A program made the translations under genes and the position numbers. From NCBI RefSeq assembly GCF_017573545.1, contig NZ_JAGEOK010000021.1:1-64000 (forward strand): a stretch of 64,000 nucleotides of DNA, in the 5' to 3' direction. This DNA is from Actinomadura nitritigenes. GTDB taxonomy: Bacteria; Actinomycetota; Actinomycetes; Streptosporangiales; Streptosporangiaceae. The notes beneath the pieces are model-generated. The model saw nothing but the letters and a program-made list of their open reading frames with translations. It searched no databases and was not told the DNA's origin. This document shows, piece by piece, positions 52,704-61,769 of the stretch. Each line of letters starts with the position of its first letter. Position 1 is the stretch's first letter.

Positions 52704-54539
52704 TCAGAAGGCCTCTTCGGGCAGCTCCATCACGTCCAGGGTGGTGGCCTCGGTGACGGCGCGGTCGGACGCCAGGCGCGGCAGCACGGTCTGGCAGAAG
52801 AACTGCGCGGCGGCGACCTTGCCGGTGTAGAACGCCTTGTCGGCGTCGGAGACGTCGCCGCCGCCGAGCGCGGTCAGGGCGACCTCGGCCTGCCGGCACA
52901 GCAGCCACGCGACGATCAGGTCGCCGAGGGCGAGCAGCAGCCGGGAGGTGTTGAGGCCGACCCGGTACAGCTCCTTCGGGTTCTCCATCGAGCCGAGCGC
53001 CCACCCGATCATCGGGTTCAGGATGCCCTGCACGTCCTCCAGCGCCTTGCCGAGCAGGGCCCGCTCGTTCTTCAGCCGGCCGTTGCCGGCGTCGGACTCG
53101 GCGAACGCCTGGACCTGCCCGGCGAGCACCTTGAGGGCCTCGCCGTTGTCCCGGAGGATCTTGCGGAAGAACAGGTCCTGGCCCTGGATCGCGGTGGTGC
53201 CCTCGTACAGGGTGTCGATCTTGGAGTCGCGGATGTACTGCTCGACCGGGTACTCCTGCAGGAAGCCGGAGCCGCCGAAGGTCTGCAGGGACTCCGCGCC
53301 GAGCAGCGCGTAGGCCCGCTCGGAGCCGAAGCCCTTGACGATCGGGAGCAGCAGGTCGTTGACCTTCTCGGCCTGCTCGTCCTTGCGGCCCTCGAACTCG
53401 GCGATCTGCACCGCGTCCTGGTAGGTGGCGGTGAGCTGCACCAGCGCCCGCATGCCCTCGGCGTACGCCTTCTGGGTCATCAGGCTGCGGCGGACGTCCG
53501 GGTGGTGGGTGATCGTGACGCGCGGGGCCGCCTTGTCGGTCATCTGCGTCATGTCGGCGCCCTGGACGCGCTCCTTGGCGTACTCCAGCGCGTTCAGGTA
53601 GCCGGTGGACAGGGTGGCGATCGCCTTGGTGCCGACCATCATCCGGGCGTACTCGATGACGAGGAACATCTGCTTGATGCCCTGGTGCACGTCGCCGACG
53701 AGGTAGCCGACCGCGGGGTGCTTCTCGCCGAGGGTGAGCTCGCAGGTCGTGGAGACCTTGAGGCCCATCTTCTTCTCGACGTTGGTGACGTAGGCGCCGT
53801 TGCGCTCGCCGAGCTCACCGGTCTCCAGGTCCACCAGGTACTTGGGGACGAGGAACATCGACAGGCCCTTGGTGCCGGGGCCGGCGCCCTCGGGGCGGGC
53901 GAGCACCAGGTGGAAGATGTTCTCGGCCATGTCGTGCTCGGCCGAGGTGATGAAGCGCTTGACGCCCTCGATGTGCCAGGTGCCGTCGGGCTGCTGGACG
54001 GCCTTGGTGCGGCCGGCGCCGACGTCGGAGCCGGCGTCCGGCTCGGTCAGCACCATCGTGGCGCCCCACTGCCGCTCGAGCGCCAGCTCGGCGAACCTCT
54101 TCTGCTCCGGGGTGCCGATGTGCCACAGGATCTGGGCGAACCCGGGGCCGGAGGCGAACATGTAGACCGCCGGGTTGGCGCCGAGCACCTGCTCCGCGAC
54201 GGCCCAGGTCAGCGAGCGGGGGGCGCCGCTGCCGCCGAACTCGGGGGCGAGGTCGAGGCGGTACCACTCGGCGTCCATCCACGCCTTGAACGACTTCTTG
54301 AAGCTCTCCGGCATCGCGACGCTGCCGGTGGCGGGGTCGAACGTGGGCGGGTGGCGGTCGGCGTCCTCGAAGGATTCGGCCAGCGGGCCCTCGGCGAGCC
54401 GGTTCACCTCGTCGAGGATGCTGCGCACCGTGTCCTCGTCCAGGTCGGCGTACGGCCCGCTGCCGAGGAGGTCCTGGCGCTTGAACACCTCGAAGAGGTT
54501 GAACTCCAGGTCCCGGAGGTTGCTCTTGTAGTGCCCCAT
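52704..54539 (-). CDS. Acyl-CoA dehydrogenase with C-terminal domain
   Basis: FAD enzyme of 611 aa that introduces a double bond in acyl-CoA. Motifs: GATMVLTEPDAGSDVGAGRTKA, GVKRFITSAEHDMAENI, QTFGGSGFLQEYPVEQYIRD and the catalytic Glu in TLYEGTTAIQGQDL. The N-terminal extension of ~60 residues (MGHYKSNLRDLEFNLFEVF) and a C-terminal helical domain (LKNERALLGKALEDVQGI ... VMELPEEAF) identify the long ACAD subgroup common in actinomycetes. Single gene with a strong terminator. Confidence 0.93.
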   Translation of the reverse strand: MGHYKSNLRDLEFNLFEVFKRQDLLGSGPYADLDEDTVRSILDEVNRLAEGPLAESFEDADRHPPTFDPATGSVAMPESFKKSFKAWMDAEWYRLDLAPEFGGSGAPRSLTWAVAEQVLGANPAVYMFASGPGFAQILWHIGTPEQKRFAELALERQWGATMVLTEPDAGSDVGAGRTKAVQQPDGTWHIEGVKRFITSAEHDMAENIFHLVLARPEGAGPGTKGLSMFLVPKYLVDLETGELGERNGAYVTNVEKKMGLKVSTTCELTLGEKHPAVGYLVGDVHQGIKQMFLVIEYARMMVGTKAIATLSTGYLNALEYAKERVQGADMTQMTDKAAPRVTITHHPDVRRSLMTQKAYAEGMRALVQLTATYQDAVQIAEFEGRKDEQAEKVNDLLLPIVKGFGSERAYALLGAESLQTFGGSGFLQEYPVEQYIRDSKIDTLYEGTTAIQGQDLFFRKILRDNGEALKVLAGQVQAFAESDAGNGRLKNERALLGKALEDVQGILNPMIGWALGSMENPKELYRVGLNTSRLLLALGDLIVAWLLCRQAEVALTALGGGDVSDADKAFYTGKVAAAQFFCQTVLPRLASDRAVTEATTLDVMELPEEAF

Positions 54540-54874
54540 TCGAGACTCCGTCTGGTCCGGCGGCGCCGGCCGGCCCCGCACGTCTACTGGTCAGTAACTC
54601 GCCATCATGCTACCCGCTGGTAACCAGTGGCAACCACCCCGAACCGGACGGATCCCGGGACGCAGGCCACATCGAGGCCCGGCGCGGCCGCTAAACGTGA
54701 CGCGAATCACACGCCCTGTACCGGCACGGAGCAATAAACGGACGAATAGGCAGCATTCGGATCCCGATCCCTATACACGACCACTGACTTCCAGTCGGGT
54801 GTTTCCGAATCATGGCGTTCGCACGTCCGGCTCCTGACGAACACCTCGATCGACGAACGAATTCCGAAAGGTCC

Positions 54875-54902
54875 TTGACAGATGATCAAGCGGCACGATA
54901 AA
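54875..54902 (+). promoter_or_regulatory. Candidate promoter of the glycosyltransferase operon
   Basis: Consensus -35 TTGACA at 54875-54880, 16 bases, then GATAAA as -10 (54897-54902). It would give a 5' leader of about 130 nt. Confidence 0.4.
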
Positions 54903-54937
54903 GGGCCCGACACAAGGGGCATGCGTGGCCGCATCTG

Positions 54938-55021
54938 GCAAATGTGAACCATTTGCTGGTCTGCTCACTCTTACTGGAGGTGGCACGGGGTCGCAAGAGT
55001 CGGCGGATCCGCCGATGCCAC
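54938..55021 (+). promoter_or_regulatory. Structured 5' leader before the glycosyltransferase gene
   Basis: Contains GCAAATG-TGAAC-CATTTGC (54938-54956), then an outer stem GTGGCA (54980-54985) with TGCCAC (55016-55021) enclosing the unpaired CGGGGTCGCAAGAG and a perfect 16-base palindrome TCGGCGGATCCGCCGA (55000-55015). It ends 19 bases before the start codon, so a cis-acting RNA or operator is plausible. It does not match a riboswitch consensus I can confirm. Confidence 0.4.
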
Positions 55022-55040
55022 GGGAGAGAGAGGACCTGTT

Positions 55041-56309
55041 TTGTCGTCTGTCACGGGGTGGCTGAGTGACGCCTGGAGTTCGGTCGCGGGGGCGACGGCC
55101 GGAGGCGACTGGCGGAAGTTCGTCCCGCTGGGCTTCGCCGGACTGCTGGTCTGGGGGCTCTGGCTCTACCGGGTGATCCTGTCCCGCATGGACAAGCCGG
55201 TCGTCAACAACTTCCGGACGACCGTCTCGGTCGTGGTCCCCTCCTACCGCGAGGACCCCGAGATCCTCATCCGCTGCCTGGAGAGCTGGCTCGCCCAGAA
55301 CCCCAGCGAGGTCATCATCGTGATCGACGTCGGCGACACCGAGGGGCACCGGCGGCTCGCCCAGGTCACCGACCCGCGGCTGCACGTGCTCGTCTACGAG
55401 CACTCCGGCAAGCGCTCGGCGCTCGGCGTCGGCATCCGCGCCGCCCGCGGCGAGGTCATCGTGTTCGCCGACTCCGACACCTGGTGGCAGCCCGGCCTGC
55501 TGGACGCCGTGCAGATGCCGTTCGAGGACCCGCAGGTCGGCGGCGTCGGCACCCAGCAGAACGTCTTCCAGCGCACGACCAGCGTGTGGCGCCGCATCGC
55601 CGACTGGCTGGTCAACCTGCGCTACTACGACTACGTCCCCGCGATGGGCTCCAAGGGCGGCGTCGCCTGCCTGTCCGGCCGCACCGCCGCCTACCGCCGC
55701 TCGGTGATCCTCCCCGTCGTGGAGAACCTGGAGAACGAGTTCTTCCTCGGCCGCCGCTGCATCGCCGGCGACGACGGCCGGCTCACCTGGCTCACCCTGT
55801 CGCAGGGCTACAAGACCGTGCACCAGTCGTCGGCGCGCGCGATCTCGATGTTCCCCGACTCGTTCCGGGCCTTCTTCAAGCAGCGCATCCGGTGGAGCCG
55901 CAACTCCTACCGCTGCTACCTCACCGCCCTGTGGAAGGGGTGGCTGTGGAAGACGCCGTTCGTCACCAAGGTGACCGTCCTGCAGATCCTGCTGACCCCG
56001 GTCACCATGGCCGTCACCCTCGGCTACCTGATCTTCAGCCGGCTGGCCGACAACTTCAACCCGCTCGGCATCACGCTCGCGCTCGGCTGGGTCCTGCTCG
56101 GCCGCGGCATCCGCGGCTGGTCGCACCTCAAGCGGCACCCCGGCGAGATCCTGCTGCTGCCGCTGACCGTGTTCGTCGTCATCGGCATCTCGCTGCCGAT
56201 CAAGCTGTACGCGTTCGTCACGATGAACAAGCAGGGCTGGCTGACCCGCACCTCCGACCAGGTCGGCGGCGCCGGGCAGAGCGCGAGCTCGCTCCAGGGA
56301 GTGGGCTGA
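55041..56309 (+). CDS. Processive family 2 glycosyltransferase (hyaluronan/cellulose synthase-like)
   Basis: Membrane polysaccharide synthase of 422 aa, TTG start. One N-terminal span (about 26-46), then the GT2 domain: VSVVVPSYREDPEILIRCLE (nucleotide-sugar binding), VIVFADSDTWWQPG (DxD-type metal site), CIAGDDGRLTWLTLSQGYK (acceptor Asp) and QRIRWSRNSYR (QxxRW product-binding motif). At least three further spans follow (VTVLQILLTPVTMAVTLGY ... ILLLPLTVFVVIGISLPIKL). The motif set is that of hyaluronan, chitin and alginate synthases, which join and extrude a polysaccharide in one protein. First gene of a six-gene plus-strand series. Confidence 0.9.
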   Translation: MSSVTGWLSDAWSSVAGATAGGDWRKFVPLGFAGLLVWGLWLYRVILSRMDKPVVNNFRTTVSVVVPSYREDPEILIRCLESWLAQNPSEVIIVIDVGDTEGHRRLAQVTDPRLHVLVYEHSGKRSALGVGIRAARGEVIVFADSDTWWQPGLLDAVQMPFEDPQVGGVGTQQNVFQRTTSVWRRIADWLVNLRYYDYVPAMGSKGGVACLSGRTAAYRRSVILPVVENLENEFFLGRRCIAGDDGRLTWLTLSQGYKTVHQSSARAISMFPDSFRAFFKQRIRWSRNSYRCYLTALWKGWLWKTPFVTKVTVLQILLTPVTMAVTLGYLIFSRLADNFNPLGITLALGWVLLGRGIRGWSHLKRHPGEILLLPLTVFVVIGISLPIKLYAFVTMNKQGWLTRTSDQVGGAGQSASSLQGVG

Positions 56310-56310
56310 G

Positions 56311-58542
56311 GTGACACGACCGAACCGCCGCCCGCGCCTGCCGAGCGCTCCGGGGCGGGGCCTCGCCGCGGCCGCCGTCGCGCTCGGCCTGGGGCTCGTC
56401 CCGCTCGGGCTGCTGCCCGGGACGCCCGCGACGCGCGCGCACGCCGACCCGGTCGCCGACGCCAACCGGCAGGCCGCGCTGGTCGACCAGGAGGACCAGC
56501 GGATCATGCAGACGCGGTCCGTGCTCTCCGCGATCCTGATGATCGGCGGGCAGGCGACCGCGCAGTGGAAGCGGCCGCAGATCTTCGGCTCCGCGCAGGG
56601 CAAGACGCTGGTCCTGCCGGCGACGGCCACCGGACGCCCCTACACCGTCGCCGACCTCGCCAAGTACGGCGGGCAGTACTTCCGCCGCCAGGGCGACGGC
56701 TCGTTCCTGCTCGGCATCCACGTGTTCGTGGCCGACGGCGCGAAGCTGCTGCTGGCCAGCGGGACGAGCCCGCTCGTCCTGCGGATGGGCAGCCTGCCGG
56801 GCGCGTTCAGCTCCATCGTCAGCTTCGGCGGCACCGTCCAGATCAAGGGCACCCAGCGCAACCCGGTGCAGATCACCAGCTGGAACCCGCGCGTCAACGC
56901 CCCGGACCGGCAGGTCGCCGACGGCCGCGCCTACATCCGCGCCGTCGGCGGCGAGTTCCGGATGGACTACACCCGGGTCAGCGACCTCGGCTTCTGGAGC
57001 GGCCGGACCGGCGGCATCGCGCTGACCGGCACCGACCGCCCGTCCAGCGCCACCAAGCACCTGAACAAGCAGCAGCGGCACGAGGCGAAGAAGAAGCGCC
57101 AGCAACAGCAGCAGGACGGCGGCAACACCGGCGGCGGCCCCGGCGACATCGAGACCGAGACGCCCGGCGGCACCGCCACGCACGTCCCGGCCGCCGACCT
57201 CGTCACCGGGTCGATCACCAACAGCACCGTCACCGGCGACGCGTTCGGGCTGTTCGTGTCCGGCTCCAACCAGACCCAGATCACCAACGACGAGATCCAG
57301 AACAGCCTGGTGAACGGGCTGGTCATGCACCGGTTCGCGAAGAACGCCAACATCGCGAACACGACGGTGCGGGGCAGCCGCGGCGACGGGTTCGTGCTGT
57401 CGCGGGCCACCGAGAAGATCCGCGTCACCAACTGCACCGCGGAGAGGAACGGCCACGACGGCTTCACGCTGAACGGCAAGGCGCTCGCGGACGGGCCGTC
57501 CGCGTCCGGCGAGTCGCTGGAGAGCTTCGGCGACAGCTCGATCAACAACAGCCTGGCCAAGAACAACGGCCACTACGGGATCGAACTGCTCGGCGGCGAC
57601 AAGCTGTCGGTGCAGAACAGCAAGGTCATCGGCGGCGACATGGGCATCGTCGTCCGGGACGCCGCCACCAACGTGCAGATCTCCGGCAACCAGCTGACCG
57701 GGCAGGTCCGGCAGGGCATCTCGCTGCGCGACGGGGTGCAGGACGCGAACCTCGCCGGCAACACCGTCGACGGCGCCCGCACCGGCATCTACCTGCGCTC
57801 CTCGTCGGCCACGCTGCTCGGCAACACGATCAGGGGCGCGAAGGCGCACGGCATCTCGGTGATCGGCCCGGCGGGCGGCTCGGAGATCCGCGACAACACG
57901 CTCAGCGGGTCCGGCACCAGCGCGGTCAGCACGTCCCGGTCGCACGGGAAGGTCGTCAAGGAGGACAACAACGACGACGGCTGGCACGACACCGCGTCGC
58001 TGTGGATGAAGGCCCAGCGGTACCTGACGCCGCTGAACGTCATCTGGACGTGCGTGTTCGCGGTCGTCATCTTCTCGATGGTCCGGGCCCGCAACGACCG
58101 GCAGCGGATCGGCCGGCTCGGCCTGCACCCGTACATGCTGCAGCAGCCGCTGGAGAAGCGGCAGGTGTGGAGCCTGCCGCGAAGGTCGGCGCGTCCGCAG
58201 CCGCGGCCGATGCCCGCGCGGCCCGGCCCGATGCCCGGCCCGATGCCGGGTCCGATGCCGGGCGCCCCCGCGATGGCGGGCGCCGGGGCCGGCGGCCTCG
58301 GCGGGAACCCGCTCGCCGCGGCGCCCGGGCAGCCGGTCGCCGGACGGCACGCCGCGCCGCCCCCGGGCGGGCCGTCCGCCTCGCCGACGGTCCCCGGCAA
58401 CGTGCCGCGTCCCGCGATGCCGCAGCCGGTCGCGCCGCACGCGTCGCAGACGACCGGACCGCGCCCGGTGCCGCCGCCGGCGACGCCGCCGCACCCGACG
58501 CCGCGCGGCGGCGTCCCGCAGCCGCAACGAAGGGGTGTCTGA
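56311..58542 (+). CDS. Large right-handed beta-helix protein with membrane spans at both ends
   Basis: Protein of 743 aa. GTG start one base after the synthase stop. An N-terminal span (about 17-36) is followed by ALVDQEDQRIMQTRSVL, a beta-sandwich-like stretch, a basic Gln-rich insert (about 250-285) and the beta-helix proper (about 300-560), whose rungs read NSLVNGLVMHRFAKNANIAN, GDGFVLSRATEKIRVTNC, HYGIELLGGDKLSVQNSKV, GISLRDGVQDANLAGN and GIYLRSSSATLLGN. A second span (LNVIWTCVFAVVIFSM, about 573-590) precedes a 150-residue Pro/Gly-rich tail with GPMPGPMPGPMPG. Rungs with N and G at turns are the NosD/AlgG style; no catalytic residues could be assigned. A role as polysaccharide epimerase, lyase or chaperone is inferred. 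Confidence 0.82.
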   Translation: MTRPNRRPRLPSAPGRGLAAAAVALGLGLVPLGLLPGTPATRAHADPVADANRQAALVDQEDQRIMQTRSVLSAILMIGGQATAQWKRPQIFGSAQGKTLVLPATATGRPYTVADLAKYGGQYFRRQGDGSFLLGIHVFVADGAKLLLASGTSPLVLRMGSLPGAFSSIVSFGGTVQIKGTQRNPVQITSWNPRVNAPDRQVADGRAYIRAVGGEFRMDYTRVSDLGFWSGRTGGIALTGTDRPSSATKHLNKQQRHEAKKKRQQQQQDGGNTGGGPGDIETETPGGTATHVPAADLVTGSITNSTVTGDAFGLFVSGSNQTQITNDEIQNSLVNGLVMHRFAKNANIANTTVRGSRGDGFVLSRATEKIRVTNCTAERNGHDGFTLNGKALADGPSASGESLESFGDSSINNSLAKNNGHYGIELLGGDKLSVQNSKVIGGDMGIVVRDAATNVQISGNQLTGQVRQGISLRDGVQDANLAGNTVDGARTGIYLRSSSATLLGNTIRGAKAHGISVIGPAGGSEIRDNTLSGSGTSAVSTSRSHGKVVKEDNNDDGWHDTASLWMKAQRYLTPLNVIWTCVFAVVIFSMVRARNDRQRIGRLGLHPYMLQQPLEKRQVWSLPRRSARPQPRPMPARPGPMPGPMPGPMPGAPAMAGAGAGGLGGNPLAAAPGQPVAGRHAAPPPGGPSASPTVPGNVPRPAMPQPVAPHASQTTGPRPVPPPATPPHPTPRGGVPQPQRRGV

Positions 58543-58543
58543 C

Positions 58544-60517
58544 ATGAGCGGGCCGACTCCGGCACCGGCCGGGCCTGCGGGGCCGCGGCACGGCACAGCG
58601 GCCGGGAAGAAGAAGGGCGGCGCCGGCAAGGTCGTCGTGACGCTGCTCGTCCTCGGCCTCGCGGGCGGCGGCACGTACGCCTACCGCGTCTACTCCCAGC
58701 AGAACTCCGGGCTGCCGGGCGTCGACGACGTCGCGCCGAGCGCGGCGCGGCAGCAGTCGACGCTCGTCGACCAGGAGGACCTGCGGGTCATGCAGATCCG
58801 CGCGAAGCAGGAGTCCGACCTCGCGGGCGGCGGCGCGGCCGCCGCCGCGGCCCGCCAGCCGCGGCTGATGACGTCGGCCACCGGCCGGACGCTGATGCTG
58901 CCGCAGCGCCGGCAGCCGTACTACGTCTCCGAGCTGCAGAAGCTCGCCGGGCAGGACTTCCAGAAGCAGAGCGACGGCTCCTACCTGCTCAGCGTCAACA
59001 TCATGGTCGCGGCCGGCGGCAAGCTGATCCTGCAGAGCTCCACCGGCCCGCTGACGATCCGGATGCGCAGCGTGCCCGGCTCGTTCACCTCGATCGTCAG
59101 CGCGGGCGGCACCGTCCGGATCAACGGGTCGGCGCAGAACCCGGTCCGCTTCACCAGCTGGAACGACGACACGAACAAGCCGGACACGCAGGTCGCCGAC
59201 GGCCGCGCCTACATCCGCGCGATCGGCGGCACGTTCGAGATGCACTACACGCAGGCGTCCGACCTCGGCTTCTGGAGCGGCCGCACCGGCGGCGTCGCGC
59301 TGACCGGCTCGGACCGCCCGGACTCGTCCGCCGAACCGGCCGACGCCGGGCCCGCGCACCGGGTGCAGCTCCCGGACGGCCAGCAGGAGGCGACCCAGGG
59401 CGACCGGCAGCGGGTCCAGGTCACCCCGGCGGGCGGCGCCGGCAAGGGCGGCACGTTCGAGGTCCCGGCGGCGAGCCTGGTCAGCGGGACGATCGACCAC
59501 TCCCGCTTCGACGGCGACGCCTACGGGGTGTTCGTCACCGCGTCCAACCAGGTGCAGATCACCAACACCGCCATCAGGAACAGCCTGGTCGACGGGGTGC
59601 TGCTGCACCGGTTCGCGAAGAACGCGACGATCGAGAACACCACCGTCACCGCCAGCCGCGGCGACGGCTTCGTGCTGTCGCGCGGGACGGAGGGCGTCCG
59701 CGTCACCAACTGCACGTCGAACGACAACGGCGGCAACGGGTTCACGCTGAACGGCGAGCCGCTCGCCGAGGGGCCGTCGGCGTCCGGCGAGGCGATCACG
59801 AGCTTCGGCAACAACCTGGTGAGCAGCAGCGTCGCGAAGAACAACGGGCGCTACGGGGTGGAGCTGCTCGGCGGCACCGGCGTCGCCGTGCAGAACAGCC
59901 AGATCACCGGCGGCGACATGGGCATCGTGGCGCGCGAGAAGGGCACCCGCATCCAGATCGCGGGGAACCAGGTGAAGGGCTTCTCCCGGCAGGGGATCGT
60001 CGTCCGCGACGGGATGGCGGCCGCGACGGTGTCCGGCAACGTCGTCACCGGCGGGAAGACCGCGCTGTACGTCCGCGACGCCAACGGCACGTTCAACGGC
60101 AACACGGTGCAGTCGGCGCACCGGCACGGGATCACGCTGCGCGGCGACGTCACCGGCTCCGTCATCACCGGCAACACCCTGAGCGGCGCCGGGACGAGCG
60201 TGATGGACCTCGACCGGGCCACAGGCAAATACCAGAACGCCAACAACAACATCAAGGGATGGCACAAGACCGCGGGCTTCGTGACCTGGCTGAAGCGGAT
60301 CTTCAAGCCGATGAACGTCATCTGGGCGGGCGTGTTCCTGCTGGTGGCCATCTCCATGTTCCGTTCCCGTGGCACGCGGCTGCGCATCGGCAGCCTCGGC
60401 GCCCACCCGTATTCGGCGCAGGACAAGCTCGAGGAACGGCCCGTGCGGCTGCTCCGCCGCGCCGATACCGTCCCCTCCCAGGACGGTCAGCGAGTCGGTG
60501 CGCGCACGGGGCGCTAG
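58544..60517 (+). CDS. Large beta-helix protein, paralogue of the preceding gene
   Basis: Protein of 657 aa with the same plan: cytoplasmic basic/Pro start, one span (about 31-50), STLVDQEDLRVMQIRAKQES, a beta stretch (GQDFQKQSDGSYLLSVNIMV, VADGRAYIRAIGGTFEMHYT), a variable insert (about 265-305) and helix rungs matching the first protein nearly one to one (NSLVDGVLLHRFAKNATIEN, GDGFVLSRGTEGVRVTNC, RYGVELLGGTGVAVQNSQI). Second span near 586-604 (MNVIWAGVFLLVAISMF), short basic tail instead of the Pro-rich one. ATG at 58544 has AAGGGG eight bases upstream and starts two bases after the previous stop. The pair probably arose by tandem duplication. Confidence 0.82.
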   Translation: MSGPTPAPAGPAGPRHGTAAGKKKGGAGKVVVTLLVLGLAGGGTYAYRVYSQQNSGLPGVDDVAPSAARQQSTLVDQEDLRVMQIRAKQESDLAGGGAAAAAARQPRLMTSATGRTLMLPQRRQPYYVSELQKLAGQDFQKQSDGSYLLSVNIMVAAGGKLILQSSTGPLTIRMRSVPGSFTSIVSAGGTVRINGSAQNPVRFTSWNDDTNKPDTQVADGRAYIRAIGGTFEMHYTQASDLGFWSGRTGGVALTGSDRPDSSAEPADAGPAHRVQLPDGQQEATQGDRQRVQVTPAGGAGKGGTFEVPAASLVSGTIDHSRFDGDAYGVFVTASNQVQITNTAIRNSLVDGVLLHRFAKNATIENTTVTASRGDGFVLSRGTEGVRVTNCTSNDNGGNGFTLNGEPLAEGPSASGEAITSFGNNLVSSSVAKNNGRYGVELLGGTGVAVQNSQITGGDMGIVAREKGTRIQIAGNQVKGFSRQGIVVRDGMAAATVSGNVVTGGKTALYVRDANGTFNGNTVQSAHRHGITLRGDVTGSVITGNTLSGAGTSVMDLDRATGKYQNANNNIKGWHKTAGFVTWLKRIFKPMNVIWAGVFLLVAISMFRSRGTRLRIGSLGAHPYSAQDKLEERPVRLLRRADTVPSQDGQRVGARTGR

Positions 60518-60574
60518 CCCGGCGCCCACGGCGGCACGACGCACCAGAGCGGTCATCCAAGGAGTAGTTCAGCA

Positions 60575-61732
60575 ATGACGATCAAGATCGACGTCAAGTT
60601 CCTCATCGGCCTCGCGGTCGGCGCGCTGGTGGCGGCCGGCCTGGTGATCCTGTTCACCGGCGGGGGCGGCGGGGGCGACTCGAAGAAGACGTCCGCGGAC
60701 GGCAAGATCAGCCCCGCCCCGCAGGGCGGCGGCGACCAGGGCTCCGGTGACGGCGAGGGGAACGGCGACGGCGACGGCGGCTCGGGCGGCGGCGCGCAGG
60801 CCGGCGCGCCGCTGACGCTGCCCGTCCCCGACGGCGGCGGGAAGGTCGCCTGCCCGAAGCCGACCAAGACCGTCGGCGACGCGAACTCGCTCCAGCAGGC
60901 GCTGAAGGGGGCGCAGGCCGGCGACGTCATCAAGATGAACCCCGGGAAGTACGTCGGCAAGTTCGTCGCGACCGCGTCCGGCACCCAGCAGCAGCCGATC
61001 TTCCTGTGCGGCGAGCAGGGGTCGATCATCGACGGCGGCGGCGTCAAGAAGGGCTACGGCTTCCACCTGGACAAGGCGAACTACTGGCGGCTGATCGGCT
61101 TCACCGTCCAGAACAGCCAGAAGGGCGTCGTCGGCGACACCACGAACGGGTCCATCATCCAGGGCCTGAACGTGCACGACATCGGCGACGAGGGCATCCA
61201 CGTGCGGGACTTCTCCACCGGCAACACCATCCAGTACAACAAGATCTTCAACACCGGCCTGCGGCGCGAGAAGTTCGGCGAGGGCGTCTACCTCGGCACC
61301 GCGCAGTCCAACTTCAAGTCGGTCTCCGACGGCAAGGTCGACAACAGCGACAACAACGTGGTCCGCGGCAACGTCATCCGGGCCACCGCGGAGGCGATCG
61401 ACATCAAGGAGGGCACGAAGGGCGGCAAGATCCTGGACAACGTGTTCGACGGGTCGAGGACCGGCGGCGACAAGCACAACGACTCGTGGGTGGACGTCAA
61501 GGGCAACGGCTACCTGATCGAGGGCAACAAGGGCGACAAGACGCCCGCGGACGGCTTCCAGGTGCACCAGATCATGAACGGCTGGGGCACCGGCAACACC
61601 TTCCGCAACAACACGATCAACCTGGACGGCGGCAAGGGCGTCGGCATCAACGACACCGTCGGCGGCAACACGATCGCCTGCAACAACAAGGTGTCCGGCG
61701 GCCAGCTCACCGCGAAGGGCAAGTGCTCCTGA
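60575..61732 (+). CDS. Membrane-anchored right-handed beta-helix protein
   Basis: Protein of 385 aa. N-terminal span (FLIGLAVGALVAAGLVILF, residues about 9-27), a Gly/Asp-rich linker to about residue 75, then a pectate-lyase-like beta-helix: SLQQALKGAQAGDVIKMNPG, YGFHLDKANYWRLIGFTVQN, IGDEGIHVRDFSTGNTIQYN, FGEGVYLGTAQSN, AEAIDIKEGTKGGKILDNVF and DSWVDVKGNGYLIEGNKG. A conserved acidic cluster (DIGDEGIHVRDF, EGVYLG, EAIDIKEG) lies on one face in the order seen, possibly a substrate or Ca2+ site. Cys pairs at PIFLCG, IACNNK and GKCS may close the ends. It could be a lyase or epimerase of the synthase product; enzymatic identity is not shown. Confidence 0.84.
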   Translation: MTIKIDVKFLIGLAVGALVAAGLVILFTGGGGGGDSKKTSADGKISPAPQGGGDQGSGDGEGNGDGDGGSGGGAQAGAPLTLPVPDGGGKVACPKPTKTVGDANSLQQALKGAQAGDVIKMNPGKYVGKFVATASGTQQQPIFLCGEQGSIIDGGGVKKGYGFHLDKANYWRLIGFTVQNSQKGVVGDTTNGSIIQGLNVHDIGDEGIHVRDFSTGNTIQYNKIFNTGLRREKFGEGVYLGTAQSNFKSVSDGKVDNSDNNVVRGNVIRATAEAIDIKEGTKGGKILDNVFDGSRTGGDKHNDSWVDVKGNGYLIEGNKGDKTPADGFQVHQIMNGWGTGNTFRNNTINLDGGKGVGINDTVGGNTIACNNKVSGGQLTAKGKCS

Positions 61733-61769
61733 CGCGCGGGGGCGCGTGAACGGGGGACGGGGGTGAACC

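Larger units (their letters stand above)
54540..55040. other. 500-bp intergenic region with promoter and structured leader of the polysaccharide locus
   Basis: No gene is visible. The left half is ordinary intergenic sequence. From 54875 it contains a TTGACA element, then from about 54938 a run of inverted repeats described below, ending 19 bases before the TTG start of the glycosyltransferase. Confidence 0.6.

Noticed and set aside
54938..55021. Leader read as a GEMM (c-di-GMP) or ydaO (c-di-AMP) riboswitch
   Set aside because: GTCGCAAGAG resembles part of these consensus sequences, but the rest of the core motifs could not be matched, so it stays an unassigned structure.
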